From Humitalea rosea (GTDB lineage Bacteria > Pseudomonadota > Alphaproteobacteria > Acetobacterales > Acetobacteraceae): a stretch of 47,889 nucleotides of DNA. This document shows positions 16,652-26,994 of the stretch, piece by piece; position 1 is the first letter of the stretch; each line of letters opens with the position of its first letter. The stretch is from contig NZ_QKYU01000032.1 in NCBI RefSeq assembly GCF_003253705.1, positions 1-47,889 on the forward strand, read 5' to 3'. The position numbers were made by a program, and so were the translations under genes. A model generated the notes under the pieces. The model ran no database searches. It was not told the origin of the DNA and saw only the letters and a program-made list of their open reading frames with translations.

Positions 16652-17580
16652 AGCTGGGACGGATTCTCGACCAGCACGCGATGCCGCACCCTGTCATCCG
16701 GGACCCATTCGGTCAGCAGATCCAGCAGTCGGGCATCATCGGGCTTCTCGGCCCCCTCGGTCACATGCGGCCAGTCGCTGGCCCAGACACAGCGTTCCGG
16801 GGCGGCGAGGGCATAGCCGGCTGCGATCGGCACGGTATCGGCCCAATTCCCCGCGGCGCCGACCTTGGTGTCCATATAAGCACCGGACAGCTTGACCCAG
16901 GCCCGCCCGCCATCCAGCAGTCGGCGCACGGCCGCATAGGCTGGGCTGTTCACCCCCTCCGGTTGCGGAATGCGGCCGAGGTGGTCGAAGACCACCGGCA
17001 CCGGCAAGCCCCGGATCATTGCCTCTTTCTCCGCGATCTGCGGCCCGAGCAGATGGAACTGGATGTGCCAGCCCATGGGCGCGATACGCGCGGCCAACGG
17101 CTCCACCATGTCGAATGTGGTAACCCCGGCCTGGACGAGGTTGAAGCGGATCCCGCGTACCCCCGCTGCGTGCATCGACCGCAGCGCCTCATCCGTCACA
17201 CTGGTATCGACCACGGCGACCATACGCGTTCGCTGCGGACCAAGTGCCTGCATCGCCTGCAGATGCAGGCGGTTGTCGGTGCCATAGGTGCTGGGGGTGA
17301 CCAGGACGGAACGCGATGTGCCGAGCCGGCGGCGCAGCGCCTCGTAGTCGGCGGGCGAAGCGTTGGGTGGCCGCAGCGACGTGCGCGGATCGGCGGGGAA
17401 GCTCGAATCGTAGATGTGATGGTGGCAGTCGGTGGCGCCGGGGGGGACGATCAGCCGGGGCGCCTCGGCACCACCAGAAAAGGGGACGGCGCCGGCAACG
17501 CCTGCGGCTCGGGCCGAGGGTATCAGCGCCGCGGCCGCAAGCCCGCCAAGCAACACGCGACGGTTAGGATGTGATCTCAT
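16630..17580 (-). CDS. exported amidohydrolase (TIM-barrel, LigI/amidohydrolase-2 type)
   Basis: The 316-residue protein has a Tat-type leader (NRRVLLGGLAAAALIPSARA). A metal-dependent TIM-barrel hydrolase follows, with DCHHHIYD, a VFDHLGRIPQ strand and WASDWPH near the end. The pattern fits the group of 2-pyrone-4,6-dicarboxylate lactonase and D-galactarolactone isomerase, which act on lactones of sugar acids or aromatic breakdown products. A periplasmic member beside an MFS permease could hydrolyse a lactone before uptake; this is inference. The gene ends within the permease 3' end. Confidence 0.82.
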   Translation of the reverse strand: MRSHPNRRVLLGGLAAAALIPSARAAGVAGAVPFSGGAEAPRLIVPPGATDCHHHIYDSSFPADPRTSLRPPNASPADYEALRRRLGTSRSVLVTPSTYGTDNRLHLQAMQALGPQRTRMVAVVDTSVTDEALRSMHAAGVRGIRFNLVQAGVTTFDMVEPLAARIAPMGWHIQFHLLGPQIAEKEAMIRGLPVPVVFDHLGRIPQPEGVNSPAYAAVRRLLDGGRAWVKLSGAYMDTKVGAAGNWADTVPIAAGYALAAPERCVWASDWPHVTEGAEKPDDARLLDLLTEWVPDDRVRHRVLVENPSQLYDFPRG

Positions 17581-17666
17581 GGCTTCCTCCAGACCGCGGC
17601 GTCGAGGCCGACGGTTGGGGCAAAGCCTGACCTGTAGATCACTTGTTACGCAAGGGGGTGAGAGGG

Positions 17667-17700
17667 AGTCGCCTGGCGCGCCGTAGCGCGCCAGGCGACT
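17667..17700 (-). terminator. perfect 15-bp hairpin after acnA
   Basis: AGTCGCCTGGCGCGC and its exact reverse complement flank a CGTA loop. The hairpin begins two bases beyond the acnA stop. It is not followed by a T-run on the minus strand (CCCTCTCACC follows), so it may act as a Rho-assisted terminator or 3' stabiliser of acnA mRNA rather than a classic intrinsic terminator. Confidence 0.65.
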
Positions 17701-17702
17701 GG

Positions 17703-20408
<2,706 letters not shown>

Positions 20409-20442
20409 GGGGATCGATCCTGTCTTGACTGCGATGGCGGGG

Positions 20443-20470
20443 GTTATAGCAGGGGGGGGCTTCGAAACAA
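20443..20470 (-). promoter_or_regulatory. candidate acnA promoter
   Basis: On the minus strand TTGTTT (plus 20465-20470) and TATAAC (plus 20443-20448) are separated by 16 bases and precede the acnA start by about 35 bases. The -10 is good, the -35 moderate. Confidence 0.45.
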
Positions 20471-20485
20471 TGCGGGGGGTGCCGT

Positions 20486-21085
20486 GTGCTGGCGGTTGAT
20501 GCGATCGCCTGCTGGCGGGGAGAGCGGGCGGTCTTCGCCGGGCTGTCCTTTGGGCTGACCGCCGGGGAGGCCCTGGTCCTCGCCGGGCGCAATGGCGCGG
20601 GCAAATCCAGCCTGTTGCGGATCCTTGCGGGGCTGCTGGCGCCAGCCGAGGGCCGTGTGCTTTGGGATGGCGAGGACACCGCCGAGGACCGCCCCGCCCA
20701 TGCCCGCCGCCTGCGTTGGCTAGGCCATGCCGATGCGCTCAAGCCAAGCCTGACCGTCGCCGAGAACCTGGCGATCTTCGCCCGCCTGTCGAGCGATTCG
20801 TCGACGACGGTTGGTGCAGCGCTAGCCGCCGTCGGGCTTGGCCCGCTGGCCAATCTGCCGGTACGTGCCCTCTCGGCTGGCCAGCGGCGGCGGGCCTCGC
20901 TGGCACGGCTAGCGCTCGGGCAGGCGCCGCTCTGGCTGCTGGATGAGCCGACGGTGGGATTGGACGCTATCTCGGTGGAGCAGCTTGGCACGCTGCTGGC
21001 CGCGCATCGGGCCGGGGGGGGCATGGTCATTGTCGCCACCCACCTGCCGCTCCCTCTGCCAGGTGCCAGGAAGCTGATGTTATGA
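20486..21085 (+). CDS. ccmA: heme exporter ATP-binding protein CcmA
   Basis: The 199-residue ABC ATPase powers the CcmABCD complex of cytochrome c maturation (system I), which releases haem-loaded CcmE. Walker A is GRNGAGKSS, the signature is [14 protein letters not shown], and Walker B is [12 protein letters not shown]. The start is a GTG preceded by a G-rich ribosome site. Its TGA overlaps the ccmB ATG (ATGA), so the two are translationally coupled. The identification rests on the short length and the ccmB neighbour. Confidence 0.93.
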   Translation: MLAVDAIACWRGERAVFAGLSFGLTAGEALVLAGRNGAGKSSLLRILAGLLAPAEGRVLWDGEDTAEDRPAHARRLRWLGHADALKPSLTVAENLAIFARLSSDSSTTVGAALAAVGLGPLANLPVRALSAGQRRRASLARLALGQAPLWLLDEPTVGLDAISVEQLGTLLAAHRAGGGMVIVATHLPLPLPGARKLML

Positions 21086-21732
21086 TCGCCCTGTTGGAGC
21101 GGGAATTGCGTCTGGCGTTGCGTACGCCCGGCGATAGCCTTGGCGCCGTGCTGTTCTTCATCCTGGTCGCAGCACTTTTTCCCTTCGGCGTGGGACCCGA
21201 ACCGGCCGCTCTCGCACGGCTCGCACCTGGAGCGCTGGTTGCAGCCATGCTGCTCGCCGCCCTCCTGCCCCTCGATCGGATGTTTGGGGCGGAGGCCGAG
21301 GACGGCTCACTCGATCTGTTGCTGCTTTCGGGCGTTTCCCCTGCCGGCCTCGCCATGGTCAAGGCGGCCGGGCACTGGCTGACGACGGCCGTGCCGTTGC
21401 TGGTGGCGGTCCCGATCGCGGCGGCGATGCTGAACCTGCCGATCGAGGCTTGGGGGGTCGCGATGCTGGCGCTCGGCCTTGCGACGCTCGTGCTGTCGCT
21501 GCTAGGCACGCTGGGGGCAGCCCTGACGCTCGGCGCGCGGCGGGGTGGGGTGCTCCTGCCCTTGCTGGTGTTGCCGCTCGCCATCCCGGCCGTGATCTTC
21601 GCCGCGGGAGCAATCGAGGCCCAGGCCAGCGGGGTCTCCCCGCGCGCCTTCCTGCTGTTCTTGGCGGCCCAGGCCGCGCTGTTGGCGCCACTCATGCCCC
21701 TCGCGGCCGGCGCTGCATTGCGCGACGCTTGA
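21082..21732 (+). CDS. ccmB: heme exporter membrane protein CcmB
   Basis: The 216-residue membrane protein has about six hydrophobic helices and begins with the CcmB-like LLERELRLALRTPGDSLGAV and FFILVAALFPFGVGPE. It is the membrane partner of CcmA. The gene overlaps ccmA by four bases. Unusually for system I clusters, ccmC, ccmD and ccmE do not follow; an unrelated dioxygenase gene does, so the remaining ccm genes must lie elsewhere. Confidence 0.93.
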   Translation: MIALLERELRLALRTPGDSLGAVLFFILVAALFPFGVGPEPAALARLAPGALVAAMLLAALLPLDRMFGAEAEDGSLDLLLLSGVSPAGLAMVKAAGHWLTTAVPLLVAVPIAAAMLNLPIEAWGVAMLALGLATLVLSLLGTLGAALTLGARRGGVLLPLLVLPLAIPAVIFAAGAIEAQASGVSPRAFLLFLAAQAALLAPLMPLAAGAALRDA

Positions 21733-21799
21733 CGGAGGGCTTGGCAGCCTCGGGCGACGGGTGGAGATTGTCGGTAACGAAGAAACCAGGAGAAACCCC

Positions 21800-22654
21800 A
21801 TGCACATCGCCCCCCTGCATCCGCTGCTCGCCGCCGAGGCGACTGATGTGGATCTGGCGGCGCTGGACGACGCGAGCTTCGAAGCGCTGAAAACGGCCTT
21901 CGAGACCCACTCCGTGCTGGTGCTGCGCGATCAGCAGATTTCACCCGCCGTCCAGATCGCCTTCAGCCGCCGGCTCGGCGAGCTGGAAATCCATGTGCTC
22001 TCCCAGTTCCTGCTGCCCGGCGCACCTGAGATCCTGCTGGTCTCCAATGAAAAGCGGGATGGCAAGAACATCGGCCTCGCCGATGCCGGTCATTATTGGC
22101 ACTCTGACCTGTCCTATTTGGCTGAACCCAGCCTCGGCAGCGCCCTGCATGCGCAGATCCTGCCGCGCGACGGCGGCGACACGCTCTTTGCAAGCCAGCA
22201 CGCCGCCTATGATGGGCTGCCGGAGGCGATCAAGACGCAGATCGCACACCTGGAGGCCGAACATTCCTACGCCTTCCGCATGGATATCCTGACCGCCAGC
22301 GGCACCCGCGCCCCGCTGACGGAGGCGCAGCGTGCCGCAGTCCCGCCGGTGGTGCATCCCGTAGTCCGGGTGCACCCGGCGACCGGCCGCCGGGCGCTGT
22401 TTGTCAGCGAAGGCTTCACCAGTCGGATTCTAGGCGTATCCGAAGAGGAAAGCCGGCGCCTGCTGGACATCCTCTTCGCCGCGACCAAGGCTTCGGAGGT
22501 CACCTACCGTCACCAATGGCAGCCGCATGACATGGTGCTCTGGGATAACCGGGCGGTGCAGCATCTGGCGACCGGCTGCCCGCCAGATCAGGCCCGAACG
22601 CTGTACCGGACGACGATCCGCGGGGATCGGCCAGTGGGACCGGCGGCGATTTGA
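21800..22654 (+). CDS. TauD/TfdA-family Fe(II)/2-oxoglutarate dioxygenase
   Basis: The 284-residue enzyme has the facial triad of the family: His101 and Asp103 in YWHSDLSY, and His255 in WDNRAVQH. The 2-oxoglutarate-anchoring Arg is in LYRTTIRG. Such enzymes hydroxylate sulfonates, aryloxyacids and similar small acids. The ATG at 21800 has AGGAGA six bases upstream, better than the longer frame. It is only about 65 bases after ccmB and may ride on the same transcript, though there is no functional link. The substrate is unknown. A second, more TfdA-like paralogue is at 35215. Confidence 0.87.
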   Translation: MHIAPLHPLLAAEATDVDLAALDDASFEALKTAFETHSVLVLRDQQISPAVQIAFSRRLGELEIHVLSQFLLPGAPEILLVSNEKRDGKNIGLADAGHYWHSDLSYLAEPSLGSALHAQILPRDGGDTLFASQHAAYDGLPEAIKTQIAHLEAEHSYAFRMDILTASGTRAPLTEAQRAAVPPVVHPVVRVHPATGRRALFVSEGFTSRILGVSEEESRRLLDILFAATKASEVTYRHQWQPHDMVLWDNRAVQHLATGCPPDQARTLYRTTIRGDRPVGPAAI

Positions 22655-22912
22655 TGAGCGGGGGCGAAGATGCATCGCGGCGCCGAGCATCGCTTGAAGC
22701 GGTCTGCCCGCGCCCGCGGGGCACCCGCTCCGATCGCCGCGGGGATTAATGTCGAGGTAGGCACGATTATCGTCGAGCCGCCAATGCGCGACCGCTTCAT
22801 CTGTTGATGAGGGGGGCGGCAATCGCGCCACTGGAACCCAGGCCGAATCGGTGCCGACGTCTTGCTAACACCTGCGTTCCGCGCTTCACCGGTCGCACCA
22901 TCGGAGCCTGAC

Positions 22913-23623
22913 ATGACCCTCTCCCCCGAAATCCGCGCCGCCCTCGAGTGCGTCACCACGGCCACGCTCACTACGGTGCTGCTCAAGAAGGGGGTCCGGA
23001 CCGCCTATATTTCCGGCCCGGTCCCCTTCACCGATGCCGCCAAGGGCCGCCGGTTCGTTGGCCCCGCCTTCACACTACGCTTCGTGCCTGCCCGTGAAGA
23101 CTTGTCCACCCCGGAATCCTGGTCTTCCCCGCGCAGCACCCGTGCCGCCATCGAGGCCATGCCAGAGGGCTGCATCGCCGTGGCCGATGCCATGGGAATC
23201 GCGGATGCCGGTATCTTCGGGGACATCCTCTGCGCCCGCATGGCGAAGAAGGGAGTCACTGCCTTGGTGACGGACGGGATGCTTCGCGATGGAGCGGGCG
23301 TGGCCGGCACCGGTCTACCCGTCTGGTGCAAGGGCACCGTCGCGCCGGCCTCAGTCGCCAGCCTGAATTTTGTCGGCTGGGAAGAGACGATCGGCTGCGG
23401 CGGTGTCTGCGTCGTCCCGGGCGATATCATCGTTGCTGACGGCGATGGCGCCGTGGTCATTCCTGCGGCATTGCTGGAAGCAGTCACCACCGCCGCCGTC
23501 GAGCAGGAGCAGCTGGAAGCCTGGATCATGCAGGAAGTCGGCCGCGGTGTTCCGCTGCCAGGCCTGTACCCGGCCAACGCCGAGACCAAGGCCCGCTATG
23601 AGGCGGATATGAAGAAGGGCTGA
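22913..23623 (+). CDS. RraA-family protein (aldolase/decarboxylase-like)
   Basis: This 236-residue protein shows the RraA/HMG-aldolase fold motifs: a TDGMLRDGAGV segment (the D-G-x-x-R-D metal/pyruvate site) and CVVPGDIIVADGDGAVVIP. Family members include 4-hydroxy-4-methyl-2-oxoglutarate aldolase, oxaloacetate decarboxylases, and the RNase E inhibitor RraA. The D-G-x-x-R-D site and the catabolic setting favour the enzymatic branch. The ATG at 22913 has GGAG six bases upstream; the longer TTG frame is less likely. It stands alone, 258 bases after the dioxygenase. Confidence 0.82.
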   Translation: MTLSPEIRAALECVTTATLTTVLLKKGVRTAYISGPVPFTDAAKGRRFVGPAFTLRFVPAREDLSTPESWSSPRSTRAAIEAMPEGCIAVADAMGIADAGIFGDILCARMAKKGVTALVTDGMLRDGAGVAGTGLPVWCKGTVAPASVASLNFVGWEETIGCGGVCVVPGDIIVADGDGAVVIPAALLEAVTTAAVEQEQLEAWIMQEVGRGVPLPGLYPANAETKARYEADMKKG

Positions 23624-23641
23624 CCCCGCCCCCCCCGCGCA

Positions 23642-24244
23642 TCACCCGCGCGGGGGGGGCTTACGTGCTGCCTCAACCAGGGCGCGGATCATCCACTGCT
23701 TCATCTTCCGAGCCTCGGGATCTGGCATTTGCAGGACGTCCTTGGTCGCCACCATGGATTCCGTACCTATGACAACCGCCAGTGCCCTGGTCAGCCGCTT
23801 GAGCGCCGTCGGCGTGAATTCCTCACGGAATGGCGCAAGTGCCGCCTCAATGAGCGGCGTCCGCCGATTTTGCCGCGCTGGCAGATCGCCGGGACCTCTG
23901 ACGTTCCGTTCCATCGAATGGATAAGCATCATGCGGAGCGGCATCTCATTGGCCAGAACCATATCATGGACCGCGCTATCTAGGCGTTGTAGGCGCGTCA
24001 CCGGATCCTCATGCAGGCCATTTGAGAACAAATCCTCGGCGCGCGGCATCGCAACATCAACCGATGCCTCGATCAACAGTGCTTCCACGCCGGGGAAGTA
24101 GCGGTAGGCAGTGGCCCGCGAGACCAGCGCCTCCTCGGCGATTTCTTCCAGGCTCGGCTTCTTTCCTTGCTTCATCAGGCGTGACGCGGCCTGGAGTAAA
24201 TCCTTCCGCGTCCGCTTCTTCTGATTGGAAGGAATGGTCGTCAC
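23642..24244 (-). CDS. TetR-family transcriptional regulator
   Basis: The N-terminal helix-turn-helix runs over residues 10-55 (LLQAASRLMKQGKKPSLEEI, then EEALVSRATAYRYFP). The rest is a ligand/dimer domain. The GTG at 24244 gives an N-terminus (VTTIPSNQKKRTRKD) like those of relatives; another GTG lies at 24256. GGAGG is immediately upstream of the first. It follows the SnoaL-like gene with almost no gap, so both are on one transcript. It probably represses its own operon through the inverted repeat at 24700-24741. Confidence 0.82.
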   Translation of the reverse strand: MTTIPSNQKKRTRKDLLQAASRLMKQGKKPSLEEIAEEALVSRATAYRYFPGVEALLIEASVDVAMPRAEDLFSNGLHEDPVTRLQRLDSAVHDMVLANEMPLRMMLIHSMERNVRGPGDLPARQNRRTPLIEAALAPFREEFTPTALKRLTRALAVVIGTESMVATKDVLQMPDPEARKMKQWMIRALVEAARKPPPRG

Positions 24245-24257
24245 ATCCTCCGCCACG

Positions 24258-24680
24258 TCAGACTTGCGGCAGTTGCTGGATGATCGCGGCCAGATCAATC
24301 CAGACATTTTCCCGCTTGATGTCACCCGTTTCTGCAAACTCGATCACGTGCAGCAGGCGGAATTCCAGCGGTCGCCCCCGGCCATCCAAGCCGAAGGGCC
24401 GGCCTGGCGCTCGACCCCGCCATATCGATTCATCGACGAGAAAGTCGTCGCCGTAGAGTCGCTTCAAACATTCGATTCGGCCGTCCGACAGATCGGAAAA
24501 TAATGTTTCGTAGAACGGCTTGGCTCCATCGCGGCCGAGAGTAGGTCCGCCAGGCCAGCCGACGATGTCATGTTCGACATCCAGCGTGAGGGTTGCCAAG
24601 ACCCCATCGACGTTGTCCTGGGCCTCGTAGGTGAAGTGCTCGTCGATCTTCCGGTCCATTTCGCTATGGGCTAACGCCAT
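24258..24680 (-). CDS. SnoaL-like (NTF2-fold) protein
   Basis: The 140-residue protein fits the small cone-shaped NTF2 fold: an N-terminal helix, the FTYEAQDNVDGVLATL segment, a WPGGPTLGRDGAKPFYETLF segment and a C-terminal strand (LLHVIEFAETGDIKRENVWI). Members act as cyclases, isomerases or hydrolases, or are non-enzymatic. AAGGAGG lies five bases upstream of the ATG. It is the first gene of a two-gene transcript with a TetR regulator, which suggests induction by its own substrate. Confidence 0.75.
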   Translation of the reverse strand: MALAHSEMDRKIDEHFTYEAQDNVDGVLATLTLDVEHDIVGWPGGPTLGRDGAKPFYETLFSDLSDGRIECLKRLYGDDFLVDESIWRGRAPGRPFGLDGRGRPLEFRLLHVIEFAETGDIKRENVWIDLAAIIQQLPQV

Positions 24681-24699
24681 GACAGCCTCCTTTTGCTGA

Positions 24700-24741
24700 T
24701 ACGAAAAATATAGAGAACGTTAAGATAATAGTCTTTTCGTA
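24700..24741. promoter_or_regulatory. inverted repeat over the SnoaL-tetR promoter (candidate TetR operator)
   Basis: TACGAAAA (24700-24707) and TTTTCGTA (24734-24741) are perfect inverted copies 26 bases apart. They flank the candidate -10 of the SnoaL-tetR transcript. The spacing puts the half-sites about three helical turns apart, unusually wide for one TetR dimer, so two dimers or another protein may bind. Confidence 0.4.
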
Positions 24742-24754
24742 AAACATTTGTCCT
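24725..24754 (-). promoter_or_regulatory. candidate promoter of the SnoaL-tetR transcript
   Basis: The minus strand has AGGACA (plus 24749-24754), an 18-base spacer and TATTAT (plus 24725-24730), about 45 bases upstream of the SnoaL start, inside an AT-rich patch that stands out from the surroundings. Confidence 0.35.
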
Positions 24755-25438
24755 ATTGTTGGAAAATTCTTGATCTGGCATGCATGCAATAGATCGCTGC
24801 ATCGCCACAAAGTCCCCGCAGAGCGCCAACGGCGCCGGTCCATTCGATAGGACGTGGTCGCTCCCAAAGTCACATCCCTACGGTGCTTTCTCCGCGAGCG
24901 TCTGGGCTCCGATGTCAGCGCCCCCCCCCGGCAGGCGAGGATCCTCCGCAGCACGCATTCCAACCTTCACGCTGCGCGCCGAGCCTGGGCGGCAAGCTTG
25001 TCGAGGTATTCAAGCCAGACACCAGGCGGCACTTCTGCCGGCGCATCCCACGGCACCGGGCATCGTATCGAAGGAAGCGGCGGCGGTTCATGGGCGGAGG
25101 TCAGCCCACCAGGGGCTAGGCCGGGTGGAATGAATGCCGCGGCTCATCGAGAGTGAGGTCAGTGGGGAAGAAATTTCCAGTTGGGGAGACGATGACCATG
25201 ATCTGCTCCTGCTTCATCGTGCTTGGGTAGGCAGGATCATAGTGAGACTAATATCTCGTTTCAATACCACCTTCTTACGTCCGCCCAGCGACCAATGGCA
25301 AGCCCCCGCCGGCTACCGCACATCTCCTCCTTCCCGCCCCGATGGCCAGCGCGCCAGTGCCATGGCATCATCACAATGGCGGATGGTGAGGCCGCCACGA
25401 GGCATGCCGGATGCCTCGACGGATGGGAGCAACAGCCA
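24755..25438. other. long intergenic region between divergent SnoaL-tetR and CoA-transferase genes
   Basis: This region carries no convincing full gene. It contains the possible broken small gene listed separately, the palindrome GCATGCATGC at 24778-24787, and presumably the promoter of the CoA-transferase operon, which I could not place. The remaining frames are Arg/Pro-rich shadows. Confidence 0.5.
24967..25217 (-). pseudogene. possible small gene broken by a frameshift
   Basis: From an ATG at 25217 a 33-residue frame begins MKQEQIMVIVSPTGNFFPTD and stops at 25116. In another minus-strand frame, a protein-like reading continues from about 25140 to a TGA at 24967 and ends VPPGVWLEYLDKLAAQARRA. 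The two could be halves of one short gene of about 80 codons, separated by a frameshift, or the first could be a real small peptide. No family was recognised and no strong ribosome site precedes the ATG. Confidence 0.25.
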
Positions 25439-26251
25439 ATGATCACGATCGAAGCGATGGCCGCGTCGGTGCCTGATGGCGCCATGCTTGCCCTGCCGCC
25501 CGACAATTCCCTTCCCTCTGTAGCACTGGCCAAAGCGCTGGTACGCAGGGGCGTGCGGAACCTGCGCTTGCTCGGCGTCCCGGTCTCGGGCTTCGCGACG
25601 GATCTGCTGATCGGCGCCGGTTGCGTTGCCGAGGTGCAGAGCAGCGCCGTTTCTCTCGGCGAGGCCGGCTTCGCGCCGCGTTTTTCGGCGGCGATCCGTG
25701 CGGGCAGCATCGTCATGCGGGATGCCACATGCCCGGCCATCCACGCCATGTTGCAGGCCGCGGAAAAGGGCGTGCCCTTCATGCCGCTGCGCGGGTTGAT
25801 CGGCAGTGACATCCTGCTTCACCGGCCGGATTGGAAGATTGTTCAGAACCCGCTTTCTGATGTGCCCGACCGGATCGTGCTGCTTCCCGCGCTCTCGCCC
25901 GATATTGCGGCGTTCCATGCCGTGATGGCTGATCGCGACGGCAATGTCTGGCTGGGACGTCGACGCGAATGCGCCACCCTGGCACATGCATCCCGGCGCG
26001 TGCTTGTCACCGTGGAACGCTTCTTTGACGGCAATCTGTTGGAGGATGAACGCCTGGCCCCCGGCACCATCAGCGGCACCTATGTCGAGGCGGTTGCCCT
26101 CGCCGAACGGGGTGCGCATCCCGTCGCTCTGCTGGATGAATATAGCTTCGATGCGGAGTACGTCGCGACCTATGCCCGCGCCGCGCAGACGCAGGCCGGA
26201 TTTGACGACTGGTGTGCGCGGGAAGTGTTCGGCCGGGCGGTGGCGGCATGA
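25439..26251 (+). CDS. class I CoA-transferase-like protein, alpha subunit (GctA-type)
   Basis: The 270-residue protein belongs to the glutaconate-CoA-transferase family (PF01144 type). It has a GAMLALPPDNSLPSVALAKAL nucleotide-like start, LLGVPVSGFATDLLIGAG, and the SLGEAGFAPRFSAAI motif that corresponds to the conserved alpha-subunit segment. The ATG at 25439 has GGGAG nine bases upstream; a longer frame from 25376 is possible. The stop overlaps the beta-subunit start (ATGA), as in typical heterodimer genes. It would form an alpha2beta2-type complex acting on a CoA thioester, either transfer or, as in IpdAB, hydrolysis. Confidence 0.85.
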   Translation: MITIEAMAASVPDGAMLALPPDNSLPSVALAKALVRRGVRNLRLLGVPVSGFATDLLIGAGCVAEVQSSAVSLGEAGFAPRFSAAIRAGSIVMRDATCPAIHAMLQAAEKGVPFMPLRGLIGSDILLHRPDWKIVQNPLSDVPDRIVLLPALSPDIAAFHAVMADRDGNVWLGRRRECATLAHASRRVLVTVERFFDGNLLEDERLAPGTISGTYVEAVALAERGAHPVALLDEYSFDAEYVATYARAAQTQAGFDDWCAREVFGRAVAA

Positions 26252-26994
26252 TTGCGCTCGAGGAACGCCTTGCGGTCGCGCTTGCCGAATTGATTCTGGA
26301 CCCGGCTGCGCCGCCAGCGCGCCACATCGCCGTCGGCGCGGCCAGTCCAATCCCTGCTGCCGCCTGCTGGCTGGTGGCTAAACGGGGTCATCCGGTGCGG
26401 CTCTCGCTTCTGCACAAGCGTAGCGGAAATCCGTTTACGGAGGGCTCGCGGGAATTATTCGACCTGACGGGTCAGGGCCGCATCGACCTGTTCTTCCTCG
26501 GCGGTGGGCAGATCGACGGGCAGGCCAATCTGAACCTGCTCGGTACTGGCGCGTGGCCGGGCGGCACGGTGCGGTTTCCCGGAAGCTTCGGCAGCGCCTT
26601 CATGTATTTCATGTGCCCGCGCACGATCCTGTTCCGCGAGGAACATTCTCCCCGGGTCCTGGTGGATCGCGTTGCCCATATCTCTGCGCCGGGCCTTTCT
26701 CCGCCTGATGTGTTCCGGCGCGGCACGGCGCAGGCCCTGGTGACCGGGCGCTGCGTGTTCTCCTTCGATGCCGAACGTGGTCGCTTCCGCTTGCAGAGCC
26801 TGCATCCCGGGGAGACCGCGGCTGGGGTGCGCGCCGCGACCGGTTTCGACTATGATGAGGCGACCGAAGTGCCTGGCACGCCCGACCCGACCGAGGCGGA
26901 TCTGGCGCTGCTGCGCGGCCCGATCCGTGCGGAGATGATGGAAACCTACCCCGCCTTCTGCGCCCGGGTATTCGACAGGAAAGCCGCTGCATGA
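26248..26994 (+). CDS. class I CoA-transferase-like protein, beta subunit (GctB-type)
   Basis: The 248-residue partner has VGAASPIPAAACWLVAKRG, a Gly-rich FFLGGGQIDGQANLNLLG and RFPGSFGSAFMYFM. In true glutaconate CoA-transferase the catalytic Glu lies in an E-S/N-G motif about residue 54. Here that place reads LLHKRSG (Arg58), and the nearest Glu is Glu65 in FTEGS. This suggests that the complex is not a standard transferase; a ring-opening hydrolase such as IpdAB is one alternative. It overlaps both neighbours by four bases (ATGA at each end). Confidence 0.82.
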   Translation: MIALEERLAVALAELILDPAAPPARHIAVGAASPIPAAACWLVAKRGHPVRLSLLHKRSGNPFTEGSRELFDLTGQGRIDLFFLGGGQIDGQANLNLLGTGAWPGGTVRFPGSFGSAFMYFMCPRTILFREEHSPRVLVDRVAHISAPGLSPPDVFRRGTAQALVTGRCVFSFDAERGRFRLQSLHPGETAAGVRAATGFDYDEATEVPGTPDPTEADLALLRGPIRAEMMETYPAFCARVFDRKAAA

